Shown here: positions 36,516-44,834 of the stretch, in pieces
Numbering within the stretch: position 1 is the first letter of the stretch
How the letters are laid out: every line of letters starts with the position of its first letter
NCBI GenBank assembly: GCA_028284385.1
Contig: JANQRT010000022.1
Span: 62,001 to 126,000 of the forward strand
DNA: 64,000 nt
DNA from: Opitutaceae bacterium
Lineage (GTDB): Bacteria > Verrucomicrobiota > Verrucomicrobiia > Opitutales > Opitutaceae
Direction of reading: 5' to 3'
The notes under the pieces: model-generated
What the model was told of the DNA's origin: nothing
The model's input: only the letters and a program-made list of their open reading frames with translations
Databases searched by the model: none
Position numbers and translations under genes: made by a program

Positions 36516-38735
36516 ATGCAGATAATCGAATCTCTCTCCACTAGAAAGAACCCTGATTCAAAGGAAACAATCCAAAGTAAGATCGATGCCCTTCTAAGTA
36601 AGATGAGCCTTGAGGAGAAAGCGGCTCAGATGCGCATCGTTCATGCCAACCTTGGCGTGAATCTTGACGAAAATGGAGAACTCGTAATCAGCGATCAATT
36701 CAAAGAGCAGGTCAAGTATGGCATCGCCGGTATCAAAAACCCGGGCGAACACGATTCCGCTGAAAAGGCGGCTCGCAAAAACAATTTATTGCAAAAGTAT
36801 CTCGTTCAACACAGCCGCCATGGCATTCCAGGATTATTTGTCACGGAATCATACAACGGAGTCGACGCAGCAGGCACAACAGACTTCAGTCGCCCCATCA
36901 ACATGGCTGCTAGCTGGAATTCTACGCTTGTGCGAAAAGTGTGGGACAAGGTTGGTCGCGAGGCAAGAGCTCGCGGCATGCACATGTGCCATTCTCCGGA
37001 AGCCGACTTGATTCGCGATCCTCGGTTCGGACGCATGAGCGAGGCTTTCGGCGAGGACACTCACCTTGTTAGGGAAATGGTGGTAGCCGCGGTTAAAGGG
37101 GTGCAAGGCGACTATGAAGGTCTCTACTCCACTCACATTGGAGCCGTGACGAAACACTTTGCTGGATACGGTCAGGTCGATGGCGGCCGCAACTTTGCGT
37201 CCGTACAAATCTCTGAGCGCGATCTCATCGACCAAATCCTTCCTCCCTTCAAAGCTGCCGTTCAAGAAGCGAAAACCTTGGGCATCATGGTCTCGCACGG
37301 CGACCTCAATGGAGTAGCCTGCCATGCCAACAAGCAATTGCTCACCAATATTCTAAGAGACCAGTGGGGATTTAATGGATACACCATTTCGGATGCCAAT
37401 GACATAGGTCGACTCTTCTTTTTTATGTCAGTCGCCGAAGATGAGGATCACGCGGCTTTGCTGGGACTAGAAGCAGGCATGGACGTCGATTTGTACAACG
37501 AAGACTGCTTCATCCGCTTGCCGCAGCTCGCCCGGGAAAATCCAGACCTTGTCCCGCTCATAGACAAGGCCGTTGGAAACGTGCTTCGCGCGAAGTTCAT
37601 TCTCGGACTCTTCGATCACCCCTACGCCAACGAAGCCGCCGCAAAGGAAATCAGCCGCTCTAAAGATTCCATTGCCCTCGCTCTCGAACTCGACCTCGAG
37701 TCGCTCGTTCTCCTCAAGAACGAGAACAAAACGCTCCCGCTAAGCTCGAGTGAAATCAAGAAGGTCGCTCTGGTGGGTCCTCTTCTGAAGGACAATACAC
37801 TGGACCAATTCCAAGCGGTCGCCGGCCAGAGGGTCGAATTCATAGCGGAGAAAGGTTTCGCCCTCACAAATGGCGAAGTCAACTGCCCCCATCTTCTGAC
37901 CCCCGAAGAGTGCTTCCCCGGGCTAGAGAAGGCGGTGGCGGCAGCTGAGCAGGCGGACGCTTGCATTCTTTTCGTCGGAGGAGACGAATTTACATCTAAG
38001 GAAGCCTTTTTCGCATTCGCGACGGGTGATCGCGCTTCGATCGATCCGGTGGGTTCGCAAATCGATCTTTTCAAGCGTATCAAAAAACTGGGGAAACCTC
38101 TCATCGTAGTGCTTAAGCATCGCCGCACATTGGCAATCAACGAGTTCGCAGCCGAAGCCGATGCGATCATCGACGCATGGGATCCAGGGGAACAAGGCGA
38201 CTGCGCAATCGCCATGACACTTTTCGGCAAATCCGTTCCTTCAGGCAAGCTTCCCGCTACGATACCGCGAACCATAGGGCAGATCCCTTTCCATTACAGC
38301 CAGAAGAAGATAAACTTCAAAAAGGGCTACTTGTTCATCGAGAAAGGTCCGCTTTATCCCTTCGGTTACGGCTTGAGTTATTCAGAATTTGAATACTCCG
38401 ATCTTGAACTATCCGCCAGGGAAATTGCTATCAATGAATCAATCACAGCAAGTGTCACCCTTGCGAATACAGGTAGCTTGTCGGCTAAGGAAGTCGTGCA
38501 GCTTTACATCCAAGATACACATGGATCCGTTGTCCGCCCGATTAAGGAGCTGAAAGCCTTCCAGAAAATCGAGCTAGAGGCGGGAGCCGCCACTCGACTT
38601 TCCTTCGAAATCACCCCAGAGATGCTCGCTTGCACCGGAGCTGACATGATCCGTAAAGTGGAACCCGGTACATTCGTCGCGCAAATCGGCGGCTCTTCGG
38701 AAGACACCTTAAATGCAAAGTTTAGGGTAGTTTAG
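36516..38735 (+). CDS. GH3 family glycoside hydrolase, cytoplasmic
   Basis: 739 residues from ATG 36516 (an in-frame TTG at 36486 is less likely). Domain order is that of GH3 enzymes: N-terminal barrel with the substrate-binding region HKR-like KHFAGYGQ and nucleophile D293 in GFNGYTISDANDIGR, the alpha/beta sandwich (LVLLKNENKTLPLS, ILFVGGDEFTSKEAF, IIDAWDPGEQGD, GKSVPSGKLPATIP) and a C-terminal fibronectin-III-like domain (VVQLYIQDTHGSVVRPIKELKAF). No signal peptide. Specificity, beta-glucosidase versus beta-xylosidase, cannot be fixed; in a xylose-containing ulvan context xylosidase is attractive. It is divergent from the LacI-GH78 unit and precedes an MFS transporter. Confidence 0.93.
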   Translation: MQIIESLSTRKNPDSKETIQSKIDALLSKMSLEEKAAQMRIVHANLGVNLDENGELVISDQFKEQVKYGIAGIKNPGEHDSAEKAARKNNLLQKYLVQHSRHGIPGLFVTESYNGVDAAGTTDFSRPINMAASWNSTLVRKVWDKVGREARARGMHMCHSPEADLIRDPRFGRMSEAFGEDTHLVREMVVAAVKGVQGDYEGLYSTHIGAVTKHFAGYGQVDGGRNFASVQISERDLIDQILPPFKAAVQEAKTLGIMVSHGDLNGVACHANKQLLTNILRDQWGFNGYTISDANDIGRLFFFMSVAEDEDHAALLGLEAGMDVDLYNEDCFIRLPQLARENPDLVPLIDKAVGNVLRAKFILGLFDHPYANEAAAKEISRSKDSIALALELDLESLVLLKNENKTLPLSSSEIKKVALVGPLLKDNTLDQFQAVAGQRVEFIAEKGFALTNGEVNCPHLLTPEECFPGLEKAVAAAEQADACILFVGGDEFTSKEAFFAFATGDRASIDPVGSQIDLFKRIKKLGKPLIVVLKHRRTLAINEFAAEADAIIDAWDPGEQGDCAIAMTLFGKSVPSGKLPATIPRTIGQIPFHYSQKKINFKKGYLFIEKGPLYPFGYGLSYSEFEYSDLELSAREIAINESITASVTLANTGSLSAKEVVQLYIQDTHGSVVRPIKELKAFQKIELEAGAATRLSFEITPEMLACTGADMIRKVEPGTFVAQIGGSSEDTLNAKFRVV

Positions 38736-38957
38736 TTTTCCCTTCCCGTGCTTAGACCCACTCTCAGTTTTTCCCTCTTGTCGACCTGCATTTTCGCCTC
38801 GAGAAGAGATACAGTATCGCCGTGTAATGGGGTTCGCCTTTGTGGAGTTGTATTGGATGGGCTCAACTCCGATTCTGGCGAGGAACCTGAAACGAAATTT
38901 GATGAGAACGGAATCGAAGTCAGCCCAATAGACTCGGAGGCTTCCTAGCAACAACGC

Positions 38958-40118
38958 ATGCCAGCACTCTCAAAACTGACGCTCACACGGGCTACTAGTT
39001 TTATACAGGTAGCCTCTGCCGGTATGTTCGCCATCTACGAGGTGACCCACATGTCAGAAAGGGGTCTAAGCGGTAGCGTCATTGGCGTCTTGTTAGCGAT
39101 TCAAAGCGCCTTGACCATAGCTTCCAGTCCCCTCTGGGGTTGGGTCTCCGATAAATTCCGCTGCTATCGACAGCTCGTAAGCCTCAGCTCGCTTGGCCTT
39201 GCCTTCAGTCTTTTTTGGCTTTCCCAGGCCACCACGCTATCCGACTTTGTATTCTATGTTTGCATACGTGGTCTCTTGTTCACGGCTATGACAAGCACCA
39301 TGACTGCCCTAGCGATGGCCAACTTATCGAGTCGATCTCCGGGCCGAGAGTTTAGCGCATACCGAATCTTTGGCTCGATCGGTTTTATGATAGTCTCGTT
39401 TACCCTCCCTATCTTCTTTTCCGAAATTGAACATATCCTAATCGCTGGAGCCTGTCTTTTGCCTTGCTCTGTATTCTTCATCTTGCAGCTCGAAAACCCG
39501 ACGCCCCGCGATAAGCAGGAATCAGATCCGAAAAAACCAGCGATTCCCCAGGCGGTATGGTTCTTCCTCGCTGCCCAGTTTGTAGTCAGCATTACGCTGC
39601 CTGGCAATATAGGGTTCCTTAACGACTACATCCGCGAACTTGGCGGATCGACCAAGCTGATGGGCTGGTACTCTGCTCTGATGGGTTTGATGGCCCTGAT
39701 CGCGCTTCCTCTTATGGGCAAGTTAGTGGATACGCGCGGACCTTATGGGGCGCTGGTCATCGGTTTTATCTCCCAAGCTCTCCGACCCTTTATCGTTTCG
39801 AGTATTTCGGATCCAAACTGGCTTTGGGTCTCGCACTTTTGCCACATCTTTGGCTGGGCGGGTCGTGAAGTCGGAGCTTTGGTTCTCATGCTCAGCTTAA
39901 TGGGATCAAATCGTCGGGCGACGGCGGTCTCTTTACTCGCCACCATGACGATGGCAGGTACCATGGTCGGATCATATTTGATGGGGACTTGGGCAGACAG
40001 ATTCGGTTATCCCAGCATGTTCAGATATATTTCAATTACTGCCTTCGTTGGCCTGCCTCTCTTGATTCTCTCAATCAAAAGCCACAACGTCCGCTCTGTT
40101 GAGAACCAGGCTAGCTGA
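38958..40118 (+). CDS. MFS transporter
   Basis: 386 residues with about 12 membrane helices. Helix 2-3 carries the MFS loop SSPLWGWVSDKFRCYRQLV, and helix 8-9 the second copy LIALPLMGKLVDTRGPYGAL. The sequence resembles the sugar/nucleoside-proton symporter branch (LacY/NucG-like), e.g. SARIFGSIGFMIVSF-like AYRIFGSIGFMIV. It probably imports a mono- or disaccharide released by the GH3 or its neighbours. It lies 222 nt after the GH3 gene on the same strand and is convergent with the SSF transporter. Confidence 0.88.
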   Translation: MPALSKLTLTRATSFIQVASAGMFAIYEVTHMSERGLSGSVIGVLLAIQSALTIASSPLWGWVSDKFRCYRQLVSLSSLGLAFSLFWLSQATTLSDFVFYVCIRGLLFTAMTSTMTALAMANLSSRSPGREFSAYRIFGSIGFMIVSFTLPIFFSEIEHILIAGACLLPCSVFFILQLENPTPRDKQESDPKKPAIPQAVWFFLAAQFVVSITLPGNIGFLNDYIRELGGSTKLMGWYSALMGLMALIALPLMGKLVDTRGPYGALVIGFISQALRPFIVSSISDPNWLWVSHFCHIFGWAGREVGALVLMLSLMGSNRRATAVSLLATMTMAGTMVGSYLMGTWADRFGYPSMFRYISITAFVGLPLLILSIKSHNVRSVENQAS

Positions 40119-40334
40119 TATTCCGCTAATTTTTAGAGCAAGCTTACAATTCTCTACTGGCTTATGGATCAACGGATCACTATGGCGAAGGGTTAGGGGA
40201 CCGGCCTATCTGAATCCGATCGCAACCACTCACGCTAAACCGCGTAATTCCGCCTTGCTCAGTCGTGTCGCGCCAAAAGACTTTCCGGTGGCTATCTTTT
40301 ACTTATCTAGATTCGAACTACAGCAGGATTTTGA

Positions 40335-42083
40335 CTAATTCGCGTCTCTTTCTTTTTTGCGTTTTTCGATCCGGGCAGCCCAAAGCAGTAGTCCACCGAT
40401 TCCTCCACAGAATCCACTGATGAAGAGGACACTCAAAACGCCGAGCGCGTCATTAGGTATAAGAAGGAGCAAGAGTAACGCTAGCCCTACACCTACCGAA
40501 GAACGGCCAAGCAGCTTTAGCTGAACATAAGCCAGTGAGGTTCCTTCATGCTCTTCATCACGAATCGGAGTGCGTATCAATTTGTAGAAATCCTCCACTT
40601 GTTTTTTGTAAGCCGCCGGAGCACGACGATAGAAAGGCATGCAGACCGCGGCTCCTAGGATACCGAATATGAAAATCCACATTGCGCGCTGTTGAATCGT
40701 AAAGCCCTCGCCAGTCGCTTCCTTTAGCCAGAAGGAGTAGATGGATGGCAAAAGACAGAATCCAAACATAACGAAATAGGACCAGCTCGGCAGCTTTTTA
40801 ACCCAGAACCCAACCAGCATCGGGAAAACCAAGGGGATGGTGATGATGGAGTTAATCATCAAGTACGCATCGAAGAGCGCTAGCTCCTTGTTTTGCGAGA
40901 ACAGATAGCTATAGGTGATGATCAGTCCGCCGATCCCTAAAGTCGCTACCTTGCAAAGCCTCAGCTCGCCCTTTGGCGTCATGGGTTTAGTCGCGCCAAA
41001 CATCTCCCGGACCTTCGGCACGATATTTCGGGCTATCGCTCCGACTTGTAGATTAAGCCCAGAGTCCATCGAGCTCATGGTTGCCGCGAACATGGCCGCG
41101 ATCATCACTCCCATCAACCCATTCGGAAGCACCTTTTGAGCGATGAAGGAGTAGCTCGTGTTCTCCGGATTCTCGATGGCTTGGGCCATGATCTCGTCTC
41201 CATAAAGAAAGCGGGCTACCATAGGCGGAAAAAACCAGACTAACGATCCCAAAGCCATCAGTACCGCTCCAAGATAGGCAGACTTCGAGGCGGCTTTGCC
41301 ATCCTTCACCACGAGGAAACGCCCCGCCGAGTTTAGCGTTATCTGGTGGTAAATCGTCATGATGAAAATCACGACAATCCATTGGATCGAAAACTTGCCA
41401 TCCGCCCACTGGTCTGGCTCCTTCACGAATTGGAAGTCGTCCGCGAATTTAGGCTCGGAGAAATAGCTCAAAAACTCAGCCAATCCGCCAATCTTGATAT
41501 AGCACAACGCCGCCACCAGAATCGTAATCGAAAGCAGAATCAAGCTCTGCACAAAGTCAGTCGCCATGACCGCCCATTTGCCACCAGTGGTCGAATAAAA
41601 GACCACTACGGTACCGATCACGAAAATACAAAGCTCGACCGGCAAGCCAAAGGCGCCACTCGCGAAAACCGAAAGCGCCCAGAGCTGGATACCCGCCGCA
41701 AACGGCTGGATCAATACCCCCGTATACGCTGAAAATTGCTCCACTGCTACGCCGAAACGGGACTTCACCACATCCGCCGGCGTATAGGCTCTCGTCTGAC
41801 GAAACCAAGCGGCCAGAAAGAATCCGCAAATCAGCATCGCAGCGACGTTCGCCCCATAAATCGTCAATACCGTCGGCCCTGCCTGAAAAGCAGCTGAAGC
41901 ATTTCCCGTAAACGTAAAGGCGCTGATGCCCGCCATCATGATACTGGAGCCCGAGAGCCACCATGCTACCTGCCCGCCACCTCTTACGTAATCGCTCAAA
42001 TTCTTATTGAACTTCGAAAAAAGCACCCCTAGCAGCGGGAGAAGAATCAAGTAGGCAGCTAGGGTTATATACTCGATTGTCAT
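40335..42083 (-). CDS. Sodium:solute symporter (SSF family)
   Basis: 582 residues from ATG 42083; the in-frame TTG at 42113 would add ten hydrophilic residues before the first helix and is less likely. At least 13 membrane helices; SSF signatures are YVRGGGQVAWWLSGSSIMMAGISAFTFTG near the N-terminus, the sodium-site region SAGRFLVVKDGKAA, MIAAMFAATMSSMDSGLN and GAIARNIVPK. It would import a sugar or uronate with Na+. It is divergent from the second BNR_4 lyase gene, which supports a role in the same pathway. The C-terminus has two extra helices. Confidence 0.9.
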   Translation of the reverse strand: MTIEYITLAAYLILLPLLGVLFSKFNKNLSDYVRGGGQVAWWLSGSSIMMAGISAFTFTGNASAAFQAGPTVLTIYGANVAAMLICGFFLAAWFRQTRAYTPADVVKSRFGVAVEQFSAYTGVLIQPFAAGIQLWALSVFASGAFGLPVELCIFVIGTVVVFYSTTGGKWAVMATDFVQSLILLSITILVAALCYIKIGGLAEFLSYFSEPKFADDFQFVKEPDQWADGKFSIQWIVVIFIMTIYHQITLNSAGRFLVVKDGKAASKSAYLGAVLMALGSLVWFFPPMVARFLYGDEIMAQAIENPENTSYSFIAQKVLPNGLMGVMIAAMFAATMSSMDSGLNLQVGAIARNIVPKVREMFGATKPMTPKGELRLCKVATLGIGGLIITYSYLFSQNKELALFDAYLMINSIITIPLVFPMLVGFWVKKLPSWSYFVMFGFCLLPSIYSFWLKEATGEGFTIQQRAMWIFIFGILGAAVCMPFYRRAPAAYKKQVEDFYKLIRTPIRDEEHEGTSLAYVQLKLLGRSSVGVGLALLLLLLIPNDALGVLSVLFISGFCGGIGGLLLWAARIEKRKKERDAN

Positions 42084-42521
42084 GTCGATTTTGGGGGTAT
42101 CGCGAAGTATCAATTAGCCCCGCGACTATACATCTAGATGAATCTCTAAGAAAAAAGCGCTAATCCCTTATCCCCTCGCAAAATCGCAATTATACTAACA
42201 GTAGGATTTTCTAGGGTCCATCTCCTTCAAAATGAAATCAATTTCAGTCGTCATGTTCATCTGGGTTATAGCATCAAAAACCGCGGCTCGATTTGACATT
42301 ATATAATTACTACACCCATCGAGATTATTCTAATTGGTTTAAATCTAGGCTGTCTCTCGTTTCGTGAACCAATTTTCGAAACCTCCGGTTGTATAGATCA
42401 CACGATAGCATCGTGATTGCAAATCTCTAACTGGAAGGATGCTTAAAAGAATCATACAATTTGCGCAGCGTCGTCTGCTAGATTTCTTGATCGAGATCGT
42501 CCCAAACGCGAAACTCGGATC
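42084..42521. other. SSF / lyase divergent promoter region
   Basis: 438 nt without a supported gene. It holds a copy of the shared locus motif at 42194 and a perfect 15-nt hairpin CACGAT-AGC-ATCGTG at 42401-42415, which may be an operator. TTGACA occurs near 42296 but no -10 box is correctly spaced. Confidence 0.5.
42194..42208 (+). promoter_or_regulatory. Shared locus motif, site E
   Basis: ACTAACAGTAGGATT, matching the minus-strand site D (GCTAACTGTAGGATC) at 12 of 15 positions. It is 111 nt upstream of the SSF start and 314 nt upstream of the lyase gene. Confidence 0.4.
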
Positions 42522-43895
42522 ATGCCAAAATCTGTGTCTACCCCTATGCGAGCCTTACTATTCGCGGCAACCTCCGCATGCGTCGTATCAATAGTTTCGG
42601 CAAACGATAAGGAAACCGTTCTTTTTGACACGCTGGAAATAGATGAGGTTTGGGCTGCAAACCGGGTCAGCTTTGCGCTCCAAACCGTTGGCAATCAGCA
42701 ATTCGTAGCCTATTATGACCGCAATCGTATGATGACGGTCGCCACCCGAGAACTTGGAAGTCGAACCTGGAGCAAGAAAACGTTATCCAGCCAGCTTCGC
42801 TGGGATTCGCATAATTACGTATCGCTTGCGATCGACAAGGAAGGCTATGTGCACGTGAGCGGCAATATGCATGTCGATCCGCTGGCCTATTACCGTAGCG
42901 AAAAGCCCTACGACATCCACAGCCTAGTGGAAGTCAACGAAATGCTAGGTGGAATCGAAGAAGAAAGCGTCACCTATCCTAAGTTCTTTTACGCAAACGA
43001 TAGTTCGCTTCTCTTTTCATATCGTTCCGGGACTTGCGGAAACGGAAATATCCTTGTGAATCGCTTTTTACCAAGAGAAAACCGCTGGGAACGCTACTTG
43101 GAAGAACCGCTCTTCGCCGGAATCGAAGCAGATGATGATCGAGCGGCCTATCATCACTTTGTTCGTGATAAGCAGGGGAATTTTCACTTTGCATGGATCT
43201 GGCGCTGGACCCCGGAAGTAGCCACATCCCACCAAATATGCTACGCCGTCACCAAAGATTTAATACATTGGAAAAACGCGTTTGGTGAAAATATCGAACT
43301 TCCACTACGTCCGGATGATGAACGCCTAATCGTCGATCCAGTACCATCCCGAGGTGGATCCCATAACGGTCGTTACAAAGTCATCCTAGATAAAGAATCG
43401 AATCCCCTCGTTGGATACGTGAAGTATGACGATGACGGAAACACTCAATTCTACATGGCGAAGCCTGAAAATGGAAAATGGGAATCTCGACAAATCAGCG
43501 ATTGGAATTTTCGCTGGAGGTTTTTCGAAGGGGGGGACCAAATGACTGTCGGGGGCGCTTTTAACGTGGCGGGTATTTCCGACGAAGGATCTGTTGTGAT
43601 CGACTGGAAGACCGAACAAGGAAACAGTGGCCGTTACATTATCGACCCCAACACCTTGGAGAAAACCGATATAGCGGCAACGCTCAAACCCAAGCTTCCA
43701 CCCAGCGCTCGCAAACGACTGTCCGACAATCCAAAAATGTCTGTCGTGCTAGCGATGGACGCCAGCTATTCGCAAGATTCTGCAGTAAATTATGCGCTTA
43801 AATGGGAGGCGATGCCTAAAAGCCACGGTCGTCACGCGCCAGATATAATTCCCGATGGCCCAGTAAGTAAGCTACAGTTACTTGAATACAAATAG
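42522..43895 (+). CDS. BNR_4 beta-propeller protein, putative ulvan-lyase-like polysaccharide lyase (copy 2)
   Basis: 457 residues with a signal peptide (MRALLFAATSACVVSIVSAN; ATG 42522 or 42546). It is a paralog of the protein at 18630-20027, sharing the blocks VWAANRVSFALQT, YYDRNRMMTV, WDSHNYVSLAID, GNMHVD, VTYPKF, YRSGTCGNGN and IVDPVPSRGGSHNGR. The candidate catalytic set keeps exactly the same spacing: H97, H117 (20 apart), Y152, R168 (16 apart). Two such enzymes at opposite ends of the locus may differ in glucuronate versus iduronate preference or in exo/endo action. It precedes the TonB receptor on the same strand after a 939-nt gap. Confidence 0.75.
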   Translation: MPKSVSTPMRALLFAATSACVVSIVSANDKETVLFDTLEIDEVWAANRVSFALQTVGNQQFVAYYDRNRMMTVATRELGSRTWSKKTLSSQLRWDSHNYVSLAIDKEGYVHVSGNMHVDPLAYYRSEKPYDIHSLVEVNEMLGGIEEESVTYPKFFYANDSSLLFSYRSGTCGNGNILVNRFLPRENRWERYLEEPLFAGIEADDDRAAYHHFVRDKQGNFHFAWIWRWTPEVATSHQICYAVTKDLIHWKNAFGENIELPLRPDDERLIVDPVPSRGGSHNGRYKVILDKESNPLVGYVKYDDDGNTQFYMAKPENGKWESRQISDWNFRWRFFEGGDQMTVGGAFNVAGISDEGSVVIDWKTEQGNSGRYIIDPNTLEKTDIAATLKPKLPPSARKRLSDNPKMSVVLAMDASYSQDSAVNYALKWEAMPKSHGRHAPDIIPDGPVSKLQLLEYK

Positions 43896-44834
43896 CATTC
43901 CTCTCCTTTATAGCAGGCTCCGCTAATTCGTATCCGATTAGTGGTGGCGTACAGCAGGCAAGCTCCGGCCCATGGATAATGTCCGAACCCCCTGAGGCTT
44001 CTGTAATTGCGACAGATTCTTGAGAGGAAAATCGGCTAGGCCATAAGCGCTAAGATCCAGGAGATCTCCGTCAGTCTTAACTGCTGACCTAGCAGTCATG
44101 TAATAGAGTATCTTAATGTCGGCAAACTTTGGGTGCGAATGGGGAGCTGAACGCTGTGTCGAGGATTCCTTTTTCGATGGCTGTCAATGTCTAAGCCGAC
44201 GTCGAGACAATGATTCTAGGCTTGTTGCACCATTTTTTTGAATACAAAAGTAGTCGGAGGAATCAACATCCGTGGCCGATCTGCAGTCCAGTCAACTCCT
44301 TGGATTCCAGCCCAATAAGACGACTGGCAAGAATTCGAAAATCGAACATCAAGAAAGGAGAGCCGACTTTCATAAGTATCGATTATGGCATCATTGTTTC
44401 ATCGAGTCCGACGGGTCACTTTGGATAACGCTACTTTAACAACCAGCTACCCACAAATCGACACCTCACCTCGTAAGTTTCAACAATCGCGAGACCGAGC
44501 CACATCCTTTCAAGCTTGAGAGGCGCACTCTCAGATCGCGGCCGTTGTTCTCCTTCGGATTCCACGCCAAAAGGAACTCCAAACAGAAAAACAATCTTAA
44601 TAGACCCTCATTCTTTCGAAACCCACACTGTAAGTAAATCACCCCTACGCTTTTATGCGGCACCCGACGCGTCGACTCGCCCAGTCTTCATCTCTGCCAA
44701 AGGTGGAAGATAATAGGCCGCCAGCTTTCATACAAAACCCGACAATAAGCAAAGACCCCTAGCTATTACGGTATGAAAACGCCCGAGCTTGGAGAGAAAA
44801 ACTCTATCAATTCTACAAATCCAATACACATCCT
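43896..44834. other. Long intergenic gap upstream of the TonB receptor
   Basis: 939 nt, the longest gap in the window. Only short open frames are present (up to ~72 codons plus strand; a stop-free ~80-codon stretch without recognisable homology on the minus strand around 43950-44190). I cannot assign a gene, RNA or mobile element. It may be a decayed gene together with a long leader of the receptor. Confidence 0.5.

Noticed and set aside
44210..44713. Two short plus-strand frames (72 and 65 codons) upstream of the TonB receptor
   Set aside because: No recognisable family or conserved pattern; they could arise by chance in 939 nt.
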